Source: JAFMJV01 sp963814315 (GTDB lineage: Bacteria > Chloroflexota > Limnocylindria > Limnocylindrales > CSP1-4). From it: 64,000 nucleotides of DNA. The translations under genes and the position numbers were made by a program. Shown piece by piece: positions 34,324-43,278 of this stretch. Location: contig CAWFCG010000003.1 in the NCBI GenBank assembly GCA_963814315.1, positions 682,001 through 746,000 of the forward strand. The letters run 5' to 3'. The notes below the pieces were generated by a model. It made no database searches. It was not told where the DNA came from and saw only the letters and a program-made list of their open reading frames with translations. Within the stretch, counting starts at the first letter, position 1. Each line of letters opens with the position of its first letter.

Positions 34324-36306
34324 TCAGGCGGGTTGCGGTGTCGGCTCAGGGGCTCCGGCCGGGGTGGGCGGCTCCTCCTTGGGCTTGCTCAAGCCGACCA
34401 GTGGTCTGGCCAGCTTCGGTGTCGGCGAGCCACCCGGCTCCTTGCGGGGGTCGGGCAGGTCGGCGAACATGGCTTCGAACTCGCTGGCGTCGATGGTCTC
34501 CTTCGACACCAGCGCCTCGGCCAGCTCGGTCAGGCGATCCTTGTGCTCCGTGAGCACCACGGTGGCGCGTTCGTAGCCGCGGTCGATGATGGCCCGAACT
34601 TCCTGGTCGATCATGGTGGCGACGTCATCGGAGTAGTTGCGCTGCTCCCCCATCGTCCGACCCAGGAAGACCATCTCCTCATGCTTGCCCCACGACATCG
34701 GCCCGAGCTTCTCGCTCATGCCGAACTCAGTGACCATGCGGCGCGCCAGCGTGGTGGCCTTCTCGATGTCATTGGAGGCACCGGTGGTGATGTCACCGAA
34801 CATCAGCCGCTCGGCGACCGTGCCGCCGAGCATACCGGCGATCTTATCCTCGAATTCCGACTTGGATTGCAGGTAGCGGTCCTCCATGGGCAGGCCCATG
34901 GTGTAGCCCAGCGCCATGCCGCGACTGATGATGCTGACCTTCATCACCGGGTCGCACTTGGGCAGCACGCGCTGCACCATGGCATGACCACCTTCGTGGT
35001 AGGCGATGATGGCCTTCTCTTCGTCGCTGATGATGCGGCTCTTGCGTTCGGGGCCAGCTACGACGCGCTCAAGGGCCTCAGTGAACTCCGGCGTGGAGAT
35101 GGTCTTGCGGTTGCGACGTGCAGCGAGGATGGCGGCCTCGTTGACGAGGTTGGCCAGGTCGGCACCCGAGAAGCCCGGCGACTGCTTGGCCACGCTGGGC
35201 AGGTCGATCTCCTTGTCCAGCGGCTTGCCCTTGACGTGGACCTGGAGGATCTCCAGCCGGCCTTTCATGTCAGGGCGGTCGAGGATGACCTGGCGGTCGA
35301 AGCGGCCCGGGCGCAGCAGCGCCGGGTCGAGCACGTCGGGCCGGTTGGTCGCGGCCACCACGATGACGTTGGTGTTGGTATCGAAGCCGTCCATCTCCAC
35401 GAGGATCTGGTTGAGCGTCTGCTCCCGCTCGTCGTGTGAGCCGCCCAAGCCGGCGCCGCGCTGGCGGCCGACGGCGTCGATCTCGTCGACGAAGACGATG
35501 CAGGGGCTGTTGCGCTTGGCCTGGTCGAAGAGGTCACGCACACGGCTGGCGCCAACGCCCACGAACATCTCCACGAACTCGGAGCCGGAGATGCTGAAGA
35601 AAGGCACCCCGGCCTCACCGGCCACAGCACGTGCCAGCAGCGTCTTGCCGGTGCCGGGCGGGCCGACCAGCAGCACACCGCGCGGGATGCGCGCACCCAG
35701 TGAGTTGAATTTCTCCGGGTACTTGAGGAACTCGACGACTTCCTGAAGCTCCGACTTGGCTTCGTCCACACCGGCCACGTCGCTGAAGGTCACCACCGTC
35801 TTGCTGCCCACGAACATGCGCGCACGACTGCGCCCGAAGCTCATGGCCTGGTTGTTGCTGCCCTGCGCTTGGCGGAACATGAACCAGAGGAACACGCCGA
35901 TGAGCAGGATGGGGAACAGCATCGAGATCAGCAGGCCCAGGAAGGCGTTGCCATCTTCTGCCTTCTCACCTCCGAACACCACCCGCTCGCAGCTGGCGCC
36001 GGCGTCGCAGGCCGCGTCGATATCCGCTTGCACCGGGGTGGTGATCTGGGCCGGGATCCAGGATTCGACGATCTTGTTCTGGCCGTTCTCGTCAGTCTCG
36101 TTGAGCGTGATCTCCAGCGCTTCACCGCGCGTCAGCACGGACTTCACCTCACCTCGCTCGACGCGATCCAGGAAGGCCTCCGAGGAGCCGCTGTAGGGGA
36201 TCGATTCCGGCTCGGTGTCATTGAAGAGGAAGAGATAGAGCAGCGCAGCCGTACCGACGACGAGGACGAGGGTGACGAGCCCGTTGCGCATGAAACGACT
36301 GTTCAA
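34324..36306 (-). CDS. ftsH: ATP-dependent zinc metalloprotease FtsH
   Basis: 660 residues. A transmembrane segment at the N-terminus (LVTLVLVVGTAALLYLFLF) precedes a periplasmic domain. A second helix (LLISMLFPILLIGVFLWFMF) follows, then the AAA domain (GVLLVGPPGTGKTLLARAVA, CIVFVDEIDAVGRQRG, LLRPGRFDRQV) and the M41 zinc site AYHEGGHAMV. The site reads HEGGH where most FtsH have HEAGH; the HExxH is intact. FtsH degrades membrane and regulatory proteins. The start is probably the TTG at 36306 (LNSRFMRNGL), with AGGCAGG upstream, or the ATG at 36291. The C-terminal tail is Pro-rich. Confidence 0.95.
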   Translation of the reverse strand: MNSRFMRNGLVTLVLVVGTAALLYLFLFNDTEPESIPYSGSSEAFLDRVERGEVKSVLTRGEALEITLNETDENGQNKIVESWIPAQITTPVQADIDAACDAGASCERVVFGGEKAEDGNAFLGLLISMLFPILLIGVFLWFMFRQAQGSNNQAMSFGRSRARMFVGSKTVVTFSDVAGVDEAKSELQEVVEFLKYPEKFNSLGARIPRGVLLVGPPGTGKTLLARAVAGEAGVPFFSISGSEFVEMFVGVGASRVRDLFDQAKRNSPCIVFVDEIDAVGRQRGAGLGGSHDEREQTLNQILVEMDGFDTNTNVIVVAATNRPDVLDPALLRPGRFDRQVILDRPDMKGRLEILQVHVKGKPLDKEIDLPSVAKQSPGFSGADLANLVNEAAILAARRNRKTISTPEFTEALERVVAGPERKSRIISDEEKAIIAYHEGGHAMVQRVLPKCDPVMKVSIISRGMALGYTMGLPMEDRYLQSKSEFEDKIAGMLGGTVAERLMFGDITTGASNDIEKATTLARRMVTEFGMSEKLGPMSWGKHEEMVFLGRTMGEQRNYSDDVATMIDQEVRAIIDRGYERATVVLTEHKDRLTELAEALVSKETIDASEFEAMFADLPDPRKEPGGSPTPKLARPLVGLSKPKEEPPTPAGAPEPTPQPA

Positions 36307-36358
36307 AGAAAGACCTGCCTCTGAGTGGAGTGGCCGGATCACCCGGTCGGGAACGACG

Positions 36359-36364
36359 ATTATA
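36359..36364 (-). promoter_or_regulatory. Perfect -10 box TATAAT of ftsH
   Basis: TATAAT on the minus strand lies about 50 bases before the ftsH start, leaving a true 5' leader. It is the best -10 match in the window. Confidence 0.65.
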
Positions 36365-36452
36365 GGGCCGACGGCGCGATGGCTCTTCTCCATTCGATGA
36401 CAAGGGCTGCCGCGGAGCGACGACCGGGACGTCTCAACGCTCCTGTATCGGC

Positions 36453-36458
36453 TACTAT
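36453..36458 (+). promoter_or_regulatory. Possible -10 box TACTAT before the tRNA
   Basis: TACTAT ends about 18 bases before the mature tRNA 5' end, which suits a tRNA promoter. No matching -35 hexamer is evident. Confidence 0.35.
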
Positions 36459-36476
36459 GTCGGCCGAGCCGCACAT

Positions 36477-36551
36477 GGCTGGGTAGCTCAGCGGCAGAGC
36501 AAACGGCTCATAATCGTTAGGTCGGCAGTTCGAATCTGCCCCCAGCCACCA
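36477..36551 (+). tRNA. tRNA with anticodon CAT, probably elongator Met
   Basis: A 75-nt cloverleaf. The acceptor GGCTGGG (36477-36483) pairs with CCCAGCC (36541-36547). The D arm starts GCTC at 36486. The anticodon stem AACGG/TCGTT encloses the loop CTCATAA with anticodon CAT at 36509-36511. The T arm GGCAG/CTGCC has the loop TTCGAAT. The CCA end is encoded at 36549-36551. The first acceptor pair is G-C, so it is not initiator fMet. The CAT anticodon could also be lysidine-modified tRNA-Ile2; the loop sequence fits either, and I favour Met. Confidence 0.9.
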
Positions 36552-36658
36552 CAATCGCCACCCCTACCCTCGGACTTCCCTTGCCGGGACGTGTCGAGGG
36601 TTCCCTCTTGTGGTCGTGAAGCGCACCCGCCACGGCGCGCCGTGGCACACTCATGCCC

Positions 36659-36880
36659 ATGAGTCCGCCAAACATGATCCTCGTTCTCGTCGAAGTGGTT
36701 GATGACCTGTTCCCGGTCGATCGACCGGTCGGACAGCCTGTGCGCGACGGCACGGCCCGAGCGCTGACGATCGTCTTTGCCATGTTGGCGATCGTCCTCG
36801 TCGGGGCCTACCAGGCGCTCATCCATCTGCCTGAGTCCTGGCAGCAGCGCCTCCTTGGCGAGAGCAGCAGGTCGGAGTGA
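36659..36880 (+). CDS. Small single-pass membrane protein, function unknown
   Basis: About 73 residues. One hydrophobic segment (ARALTIVFAMLAIVLVGAYQAL) separates an N-terminal acidic stretch (ILVLVEVVDDLFPVD) from a short charged tail. CACACT lies seven bases before the ATG at 36659, consistent with the leaderless pattern here. A second ATG lies two codons earlier. The stop is 77 bp before the next membrane protein. I do not recognise a family, and coding status rests on the promoter-like box and composition. Confidence 0.5.
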   Translation: MSPPNMILVLVEVVDDLFPVDRPVGQPVRDGTARALTIVFAMLAIVLVGAYQALIHLPESWQQRLLGESSRSE

Positions 36881-36956
36881 CGGCCTGACCACCAACGGTG
36901 CTCCCGAACCGGCCTTGAGACCACCTCCGGAGACGTCCGCGCCGGGCCAGCAGCCC

Positions 36957-37874
36957 ATGCGTCTGGGAACCATCTTTGAGGTCGGTGTGCGCATCCTGCG
37001 GCGCCACTGGGGGTCGTTGCTCGCGTTGTCGTTGCTGTTCGCGGGTCCTGGGGCCTTGCTCACGGCGGTGACCGGGATGCGCGTGACCGACGTCACGCTG
37101 GATCTCTTTCCAGGCCTGGACGGCGGAGTCATCGAGTCCAGCGTCACCATCAGCAACGAGCAACTGGAGCGTTTGACTGGCGCGCTGGGCGCCTACGGCC
37201 TGGCCACCATCGTGGCTGGCGCCCTGGCCAGCATCGGCGCGCTCGGCTTCAGCGCCGTGGTAGCCGCCGACTACCACGCTCGCCGCATCGAACTGGGTGA
37301 GCTGCTGCGCATCTGCCTCGAACGAGCTCCCAGCGCCATCGGCTTCATCCTGGCCACGAGCGCCATCATCGTGGTCATGACAGCGGCGGCCGTGGGCGCG
37401 ATCCTGCTGGTGCTGACGGCCTTGCCGTCGGGCGGGGGCAACGGCAGCGGACCGGGCGCCTTCGTGGCGCTCCTGATCGGGGTATCGCTGGTGATCGGCG
37501 TGCTGTACCTGACGATGCGCTGGGCGCCCGCGTTCCCGGCCATCGTGAACGAGCGGCTGGGTCCTCGGGCTGCTTTCTCCAGAGCCTGGTATCTCAGCGC
37601 CGACCACGTCTGGCGCATCTTCTTCATCATCACCTTCGCCACCTTGGCCACCGCGCTGCTGGCATCGGCCATCTCACAGGTGCTGGGGCTGCTCATCCTT
37701 GGCCTGCTGGCACCGGCGCTGGGGTTGGACGACCTGGTCGCAAAGGGGGTCACGCTGACGCTTGGGACCGTGCTGGTGGCCGCCATCGTGCCGGTGCTTA
37801 CCGCGGTGCTCTACTTCGACCTCCGGGCCCGGCGCGACGTTTCCAGCGCGGCGCAAGAGACGACCGGCCACTAA
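36957..37874 (+). CDS. Multi-pass membrane protein, GDPD-membrane-domain-like
   Basis: About 305 residues with roughly six hydrophobic segments. The opening RLGTIFEVGVRILRRHWGSLLALSLLFAGPGAL resembles the start of the uncharacterised multi-pass family also found fused to glycerophosphodiester phosphodiesterases. A long inner loop (ALPSGGGNGSGPG) and RWAPAFPAIVNERLGPRAAFSRAWYLS follow. ATG 36957 was chosen; the frame is open further upstream, with a TTG at 36915 as an alternative. It probably follows the small membrane protein in one transcript. Its last bases overlap the convergent FtsB-like gene by 4 bp. Confidence 0.72.
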   Translation: MRLGTIFEVGVRILRRHWGSLLALSLLFAGPGALLTAVTGMRVTDVTLDLFPGLDGGVIESSVTISNEQLERLTGALGAYGLATIVAGALASIGALGFSAVVAADYHARRIELGELLRICLERAPSAIGFILATSAIIVVMTAAAVGAILLVLTALPSGGGNGSGPGAFVALLIGVSLVIGVLYLTMRWAPAFPAIVNERLGPRAAFSRAWYLSADHVWRIFFIITFATLATALLASAISQVLGLLILGLLAPALGLDDLVAKGVTLTLGTVLVAAIVPVLTAVLYFDLRARRDVSSAAQETTGH

Positions 37875-38263
37875 CCGCCGAAGAGCAGCTCCAGCCAGGC
37901 GTCGAAGGGCGCCCGCGCGCCGCTATCGGTGCCGCTGGCGCCGAGTGGCACGATGGGCTCCGGCGAGGCTGCGTTGGCCGGACGCTCGATCAGCCTCTCG
38001 CCGCTCTCACCCAGGCCGTGAACGCGTGCCTGCCAGCGGATGAAGGCATCGGTGTCATAGAACCCGATCTCAGCCTCACCGGCCGCCACGCGGGCCTGGA
38101 GCACGGCGATCTCCGCCCGCTTCTGTTCAGCCACGGCCTCGATGTCGGTGGAGCGAGCGAGCGTGCCGCCAAAGACCAGGACCAGGCCGGCGACCACGAA
38201 CAGGCCGAAGACGACGGCTGCGGCTCGTCGGCCGGCGAACGTTCCACGTTGCTGCGATGTCAT
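37871..38263 (-). CDS. FtsB/DivIC-like bitopic membrane protein
   Basis: 130 residues. A short basic cytoplasmic start is followed by one helix (RRAAAVVFGLFVVAGLVLVFGG) and a coiled-coil segment (TDIEAVAEQKRAEIAVLQARVAAGEAEIG). Then comes FYDTDAFIRWQARVHGLGESGERLI, which fits the FtsB/DivIC septum initiator pattern. These proteins recruit FtsL and FtsQ at the division site. The start at 38263 has TACGCT eight bases upstream. It is divergent from mrfA; the intergenic region holds both promoters. Confidence 0.68.
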   Translation of the reverse strand: MTSQQRGTFAGRRAAAVVFGLFVVAGLVLVFGGTLARSTDIEAVAEQKRAEIAVLQARVAAGEAEIGFYDTDAFIRWQARVHGLGESGERLIERPANAASPEPIVPLGASGTDSGARAPFDAWLELLFGG

Positions 38264-38271
38264 CGATGCTG

Positions 38272-38277
38272 AGCGTA
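38272..38277 (-). promoter_or_regulatory. -10 box TACGCT before the FtsB-like gene
   Basis: TACGCT on the minus strand ends eight bases before the ATG at 38263. It suggests a leaderless or nearly leaderless transcript. Confidence 0.4.
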
Positions 38278-38318
38278 GTGAGATGCCACGTCCGCTGTCA
38301 AACAGGCGCCCACCCTGC

Positions 38319-38324
38319 TATGCT
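38319..38324 (+). promoter_or_regulatory. Extended -10 box TGCTATGCT of mrfA
   Basis: TATGCT with a TG motif just upstream (TGCTATGCT from 38316) lies about 50 bases before the mrfA start. This leaves a leader with a Shine-Dalgarno-like GAGGT before the ATG. Confidence 0.45.
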
Positions 38325-38372
38325 GCGAGCCGGAAATCGAACAGATGGTCGTTTTCGTACGAGGTCGACGTG

Positions 38373-40700
38373 ATGAGACTCCATCAACCACTGCCGGCGC
38401 TGGAGGCATTGGAGCGGTTCCTGGCGGAGCCGGGTGTGGCAGAGGCGGTAGCAGTCAGGCATGTCGTCCCGGCGCAGGACGCCACCTATGCGCCCCTCCC
38501 TGCGTGGCTCGACCCTCGCCTGGTCCAGGCCATCGAGCAACGTGGCATCAGCGCGTTGTACAGACACCAGCGAGAGGCCCTGGACGCGCTGCATGCCGGG
38601 CAGGACATCGTCATCGTCACGCCTACCGCCTCGGGCAAGTCGCTCTGCTACAACCTACCCGTGCTGCAGGCGATCAGCGCCGACCCCTCCGCTCGCGCGC
38701 TCTACCTGTTCCCCACCAAGGCCCTCAGCCAGGATCAGCTGGCGGAGTTCCGCAGCCTCGCCGAGCTGGCCGGGATGGACCTGTCGGCGGCGGTCTATGA
38801 CGGCGACACCCCGGCACCGATCCGGGCGGTCGTGCGTGAGGCTGGCCAGGTCGTGGTGACCAACCCGGACATGCTCAGCACCGCCATGCTGCCGCACCAT
38901 ACCAAGTGGTTCCAGCTCTTCGAGCAATTGCGCTTCATCGTCATCGATGAGGCGCACACCTATCGCGGCATCTTCGGGAGCCACGTGGCCAACGTGCTGC
39001 GTCGCCTGCTGCGGATCTGTGCCCACTATGGGTCACACCCCCGCATCATCTGCTCGTCCGCCACGGTGGGCAATCCGGCCGAGCTGGCAGAGACCCTGAC
39101 CGGTCGCCACTTCCGCGTCATCGACAAGAGCGGAGCACCACAGGGTGAGCGACACGTCGTCATCCTGGACCCTCCCCCGCTCGACCCGCGCAGCGGCGTC
39201 CGGCCCGGTCCGCACTGGCTCTCCTATCGAGCCGCGCTCTCGTTCCTGCGGGCCGGTCGCCAGACCATCGTCTTCGGCCGCGCCAGGGTGGCGGTGGAGC
39301 TGATGCTCGCGGCTCTGCGTGAAGCCATGCGCGAGGGCCGCGGGCCGATCGATCGCATCCGCGGCTATCGGGGCGGCTATCTGCCCAGCGAGCGTCGAGC
39401 GATCGAAGCCGGCCTACGCAGTGGAGCGGTGCTCGGCGTGGTGGCCACCAACGCGCTTGAGCTGGGTATCGACATCGGCGCCCTGGATGTCTCCATCCTG
39501 GCGGGCTATCCGGGCACCATCGCTGCGACCTGGCAGCAGATGGGTCGCTCGGGTCGGCGTGGTGAAGCCAGCGTCTCCATCCTCGTGGCCGGCGCCGGCG
39601 CCCTCGACCGCTACGTGGCCACGCACCCGCAGTACCTGTTTGGGGCATCGCCGGAGGAAGCACGCCTGGACCCGGAGAACGTGCACGTCCTGCTGGCGCA
39701 TCTGCGCGCCGCGGCGTTCGAGCTGCCGTTCGCCCCCGGTGAGCACTTTGGCACGGCGCCCGCCGATGACCTGCTGGCGTTCCTGGCTGAGGAGGGCCAC
39801 GTGCGCCAGGCCGGGGACGGGCGCTGGTATTGGTCCAGCGAGAACTTTCCCGCCTCGGAGATCAACCTGCGACTGGGTGCACCAGAGAACGTGCTCATCA
39901 TCGACACCGGTCCCGAGCGGCCGCGGGTCCTGGGTGAGGTCGACCTCTTCGCGGCGCGCGTGCTGGTGCATGAGAAGGCCATCTATCTGCACGACTCGCA
40001 GCAGTACCACGTCGACGCGCTCGACTGGGAGGAGCGCAAGGCCCTCGTCCGGCCCGTGGATACCGACTACTACACCCAGGCTGAGCTGGCGGTGACGCTC
40101 AAGCCGTTGGATGTCTTCGCCCAGGCCCACCGACCTGCTGGCAGCCGCCAGCACGGCGAGGTCATGATCAGCAGCATCGCCACCATCTTCAAGAAGCTCA
40201 AGCTCGATACGCATGAGAACGTCGGCTGGGGAAAGATCCACCTGCCTGAGATGGAGCTGCACACCACTGCCTGGTGGGTGGCGCTCGATCGGGAAGCGGT
40301 GGGCGACTGGCGCCGTGATGAGCTTGATGCTGCACTGGTCGGTGCTGGCCGAGCGCTGCAGACGGTGGCCAGCGTGCTGCTGATGGCCGATCCGCACGAC
40401 CTGGGCATGGTGGCGCAGGTGCAGTCACCCCACGCGCAACAGCCCGTCATCTACCTGTGGGAGGCGGCACCCGGGGGTGTCGGGATGTCGGTCCGTCTCT
40501 TCGATCGGACCGACGAGCTCGTTCGTGGTGCGCTCGACCTCGTCGCCGATTGCGACTGCCAGATCGGTTGTCCAGCCTGCGTGGGCCCGCGCGGGGAGAG
40601 CCGCCTGGATGGTCGAGCCCTGGCGACTCGCCTGCTGCGCCTGCTCTGCGGCCCGGCGGAGGCGACCCGATCCGGGCCTGACGTGGAAGTAGCCGCGTGA
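38373..40700 (+). CDS. mrfA: MrfA-like DEAH helicase with DUF1998 domain
   Basis: 775 residues. An SF2 helicase core has motif I TPTASGKSLCYN, motif Ia LFPTKALSQDQL, DEAH in VIDEAHTYRGIFGS, motif III SSATVGNP and motif VI WQQMGRSGRRG. The C-terminal DUF1998 domain ends with a four-Cys set (CDCQIGCPACVG) that binds zinc. In Bacillus subtilis MrfA/YprA unwinds DNA for MrfB to repair mitomycin C damage. The start ATG 38373 has GAGGT upstream. It overlaps mrfB by 4 bp (GTGA), as in the known mrfAB pair. Confidence 0.9.
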   Translation: MRLHQPLPALEALERFLAEPGVAEAVAVRHVVPAQDATYAPLPAWLDPRLVQAIEQRGISALYRHQREALDALHAGQDIVIVTPTASGKSLCYNLPVLQAISADPSARALYLFPTKALSQDQLAEFRSLAELAGMDLSAAVYDGDTPAPIRAVVREAGQVVVTNPDMLSTAMLPHHTKWFQLFEQLRFIVIDEAHTYRGIFGSHVANVLRRLLRICAHYGSHPRIICSSATVGNPAELAETLTGRHFRVIDKSGAPQGERHVVILDPPPLDPRSGVRPGPHWLSYRAALSFLRAGRQTIVFGRARVAVELMLAALREAMREGRGPIDRIRGYRGGYLPSERRAIEAGLRSGAVLGVVATNALELGIDIGALDVSILAGYPGTIAATWQQMGRSGRRGEASVSILVAGAGALDRYVATHPQYLFGASPEEARLDPENVHVLLAHLRAAAFELPFAPGEHFGTAPADDLLAFLAEEGHVRQAGDGRWYWSSENFPASEINLRLGAPENVLIIDTGPERPRVLGEVDLFAARVLVHEKAIYLHDSQQYHVDALDWEERKALVRPVDTDYYTQAELAVTLKPLDVFAQAHRPAGSRQHGEVMISSIATIFKKLKLDTHENVGWGKIHLPEMELHTTAWWVALDREAVGDWRRDELDAALVGAGRALQTVASVLLMADPHDLGMVAQVQSPHAQQPVIYLWEAAPGGVGMSVRLFDRTDELVRGALDLVADCDCQIGCPACVGPRGESRLDGRALATRLLRLLCGPAEATRSGPDVEVAA

Positions 40701-42010
40701 CATCAGAGCTGGCACGCCCCGCCCCGACGCTGATGTCGATGAACGGCATCGGGGTGGGGCAGCTGCGACGTTCGCGTCTGGAACGTCTGCGTGATGCGCG
40801 CGTTCGAGAGGCCGAGGATATCCGCCGGCCTGCCATCGGGCCGCCCAGGGATGATCGGGCAGCGGCACTGGCGGCAGCTGTTGGCGGCATCGTGCAGCAC
40901 ACGCCGGAGCAGCCCATCGTGGTCGTGGAGTGGCGGGAGCGCATGGAGCAAGAGCTGTCTGGTCTGGCCTGGCTGCCTGAGGCGGTGGATCCTGCGGGCC
41001 CCTTCGTCTTCATCGATACGGAGACGACCGGCCTGGGCAGTGGCACCGGAACGCTGCCATTCCTGGTCGGACTCGGTACCTGGGAAGGCAGCGACTTCGT
41101 CACCCGCCAACTGCTGCTGCCCGATCAGTCGGACGAGTCAGGCTATCTTGACGCTCTACAAGCGCTCATTCTGCCGGATGCCTGCCTGGTCTCCTACAAC
41201 GGACGCTCCTTCGACTGGCCGCTGCTGGTGACACGCTACCGTCTCCACGGTCGTCGACCACCGACGTTCGCCGGGCATCTGGACCTGCTGCCACTGGCGC
41301 GAACTCTGTGGAAGCATCGATTACCGGATGCCCGTCTGGCCAGCGTGGAGGCCGGCATATGCGGCGTCACTCGGCCACATGACCTGCCCGGATCGATGGT
41401 GCCCGGTCGCTACCTGGACTATCTGCGTTCGGGTCACGCGGCACCCCTGCGTGCGGTGTTGGAGCACAACCGCCAGGACGTGGTGTCGATGGCCCTGCTG
41501 CTATGCGTGCTGGCCCGGGAGCTGGGGCCGGTCGCGCAGCAGGGCTGGGCGTCGGACGTGGTGCACCCAGGAGACTTGGGCGGACTGGGGCGCGCGTATG
41601 CGCGCAAGCGCCGGCACCAGGAGGCCCTGGCTTGCTTCGACGCGGCGCTGGAGCGACTCACTGACGCGTGGCAGATGCAGCGCTACGAGCACATCGCCAT
41701 CGATCGTGCCCGCACGCTTACCCGGATGGGCCGCCGTGAAGATGCCGAGGGTGCCTGGCAGGCCATCGCACTCGAGGGTGGTCTGCATGCCGCGTGGGCC
41801 TGGTTGCATGTCGCCAAGCACCGCGAACATGACGCCGCGGATCTCGCAGCGGCCTTACAGGCCACCGATCGAGCACGAGCCCTGGCCGAACGAGGGCGCC
41901 TGTTCGGTCGCCGAGACCGCAGGGTGGAGCGTGATCTGGGACGGCGGGTGCCACGTCTGCAGCGACGCCTCGCTGCCAAGGCCGGCACGGGTCGCAGCCG
42001 CATGCGGTAG
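40697..42010 (+). CDS. mrfB: MrfB-like DEDD exonuclease with TPR repeats
   Basis: 437 residues. The RNase H-like exonuclease core shows all four acidic residues: FIDTETTGLGSGTGTLPFLVG (D and E), SYNGRSFDWPLL (D) and LEHNRQDVVSMALLL (D). The C-terminal half is helical and TPR-like (GLGRAYARKRRHQEALACFDAALERL). MrfB/YprB with MrfA removes DNA damage such as mitomycin C adducts. The GTG at 40697 overlaps mrfA. It ends two bases before the next -10-like element. Confidence 0.87.
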   Translation: MTSELARPAPTLMSMNGIGVGQLRRSRLERLRDARVREAEDIRRPAIGPPRDDRAAALAAAVGGIVQHTPEQPIVVVEWRERMEQELSGLAWLPEAVDPAGPFVFIDTETTGLGSGTGTLPFLVGLGTWEGSDFVTRQLLLPDQSDESGYLDALQALILPDACLVSYNGRSFDWPLLVTRYRLHGRRPPTFAGHLDLLPLARTLWKHRLPDARLASVEAGICGVTRPHDLPGSMVPGRYLDYLRSGHAAPLRAVLEHNRQDVVSMALLLCVLARELGPVAQQGWASDVVHPGDLGGLGRAYARKRRHQEALACFDAALERLTDAWQMQRYEHIAIDRARTLTRMGRREDAEGAWQAIALEGGLHAAWAWLHVAKHREHDAADLAAALQATDRARALAERGRLFGRRDRRVERDLGRRVPRLQRRLAAKAGTGRSRMR

Positions 42011-42013
42011 TGT
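42008..42013 (+). promoter_or_regulatory. -10 box TAGTGT upstream of opuCA
   Basis: TAGTGT overlaps the mrfB stop and ends eight bases before the ATG at 42022. This could start the osmoprotectant operon independently of mrfAB. Confidence 0.35.
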
Positions 42014-42021
42014 CCGGGCCC

Positions 42022-43278
42022 ATGCAGGACGCTCGCGGCGCAGCCTCGAAGTCGATTGGCGCGACGATCGAGTTCGACCATGTGAGCAAGCACTACGACG
42101 CCGCCGCCAGGAAGCGCGGAGCTGGCGGCGCAGTCGAGGACCTCTCGCTGACGGTCCCGGCTGGGCGTATCTGCGTGCTGGTGGGGCCATCGGGCTGCGG
42201 CAAGACGACCACGCTCAAGATGGTCAACCGTCTGATCGAGCCGACGGGCGGTCGCATCCTCATCGACGGAGTCGATATCGCGGAGACCGATGTCACCCAT
42301 CTGCGCCGTGGCATCGGCTACGTCATCCAGCAGGTGGGCCTCTTCCCGCACCAGACCATCGCGCAGAATGTGGCCACCGTGCCGCGACTCCTGGGTTGGG
42401 ATCGAGCACGCCAGCAAGCACGATCCGACGAGCTGCTGGCGCTGGTAGGCTTGCCGCCTGACACATATGGGAACCGCTATCCGAGCCAGCTGTCGGGTGG
42501 TGAGCGGCAGCGAGTCGGCGTAGCTCGTGCGCTGGCGGCGGACCCGCCGGTGATGCTCATGGATGAGCCCTTTGGTGCCGTGGATCCCATCGTTCGCGAG
42601 CGCTTGCAGAATGAGCTGTTGCGCCTCCAGGAGGATCTGGCCAAGACCATCATCTTCGTCACCCACGACATCGACGAGGCCATCAAGATGGGCGACCTGG
42701 TGGTGGTGATGCAGCAGGGCGGCCGCATCGCCCAGGTCGGCGCACCTGCGGAGCTGCTGGCCGAACCGGCCACCGAGTACGTGGCCCGGTTCGTGGGCTC
42801 GGATCGTGGGCTGAAGCGCCTGTCGCTCTACCGCGTCGACGACGTCGCCCTCGAACCCGCGACGATGGCGCGTGTCGGCGACGACTACACGACCCTTCGG
42901 CAGCGGACCGAGGCGGCTGACGTCGTGCACGTCCTGCTCGTCGATGATGGGCAGCGCCCGCTGGGCTGGCTTGACCGTGGTGACATGCCCATGACCGGAC
43001 GCGTGAGCGAAGCCGATGCCAACCCCATGTCGCCACTCCTCGACCGGCGAGACACTCTCAAGGATGCGACGTCGCGCCTGCTCGACGAGGAAGTCGGCAG
43101 CGGCATCGTGGTCGACCGCAATGGGCGCGTGCTGGGGCTGCTGACGCTGGGGGCGGTGATGCAGTGGATGCAGGACGACCGTTCGCGCCAGGTTCCCGAT
43201 GATATCGCCGAAGCTGTCGCCGAGGCCGTCGTCACCCAGAGCGACGCGCCTGACGAGGTCCCCACGGGCGGACCGTGA
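42022..43278 (+). CDS. opuCA: Osmoprotectant ABC transporter ATP-binding protein (OpuCA/ProV-like)
   Basis: About 418 residues. The ABC core has Walker A LVGPSGCGKTTTLKMVN, the Q loop GYVIQQVGLFPHQ, signature QLSGGERQRVGVARAL and Walker B PPVMLMDEPFGAVDP. The helix KTIIFVTHDIDEAIKMGDLVVVM is typical of ProV/OpuA-type ATPases. A C-terminal CBS pair (TEAADVVHVLLVDDGQRPLGWL...GIVVDRNGRVLGLLTLG) is present, as in osmosensing transporters. I chose ATG 42022 over the GTG at 42010 because a TAGTGT box precedes it. Uptake of glycine betaine or similar solutes is likely. The stop overlaps the next start. Confidence 0.92.
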   Translation: MQDARGAASKSIGATIEFDHVSKHYDAAARKRGAGGAVEDLSLTVPAGRICVLVGPSGCGKTTTLKMVNRLIEPTGGRILIDGVDIAETDVTHLRRGIGYVIQQVGLFPHQTIAQNVATVPRLLGWDRARQQARSDELLALVGLPPDTYGNRYPSQLSGGERQRVGVARALAADPPVMLMDEPFGAVDPIVRERLQNELLRLQEDLAKTIIFVTHDIDEAIKMGDLVVVMQQGGRIAQVGAPAELLAEPATEYVARFVGSDRGLKRLSLYRVDDVALEPATMARVGDDYTTLRQRTEAADVVHVLLVDDGQRPLGWLDRGDMPMTGRVSEADANPMSPLLDRRDTLKDATSRLLDEEVGSGIVVDRNGRVLGLLTLGAVMQWMQDDRSRQVPDDIAEAVAEAVVTQSDAPDEVPTGGP

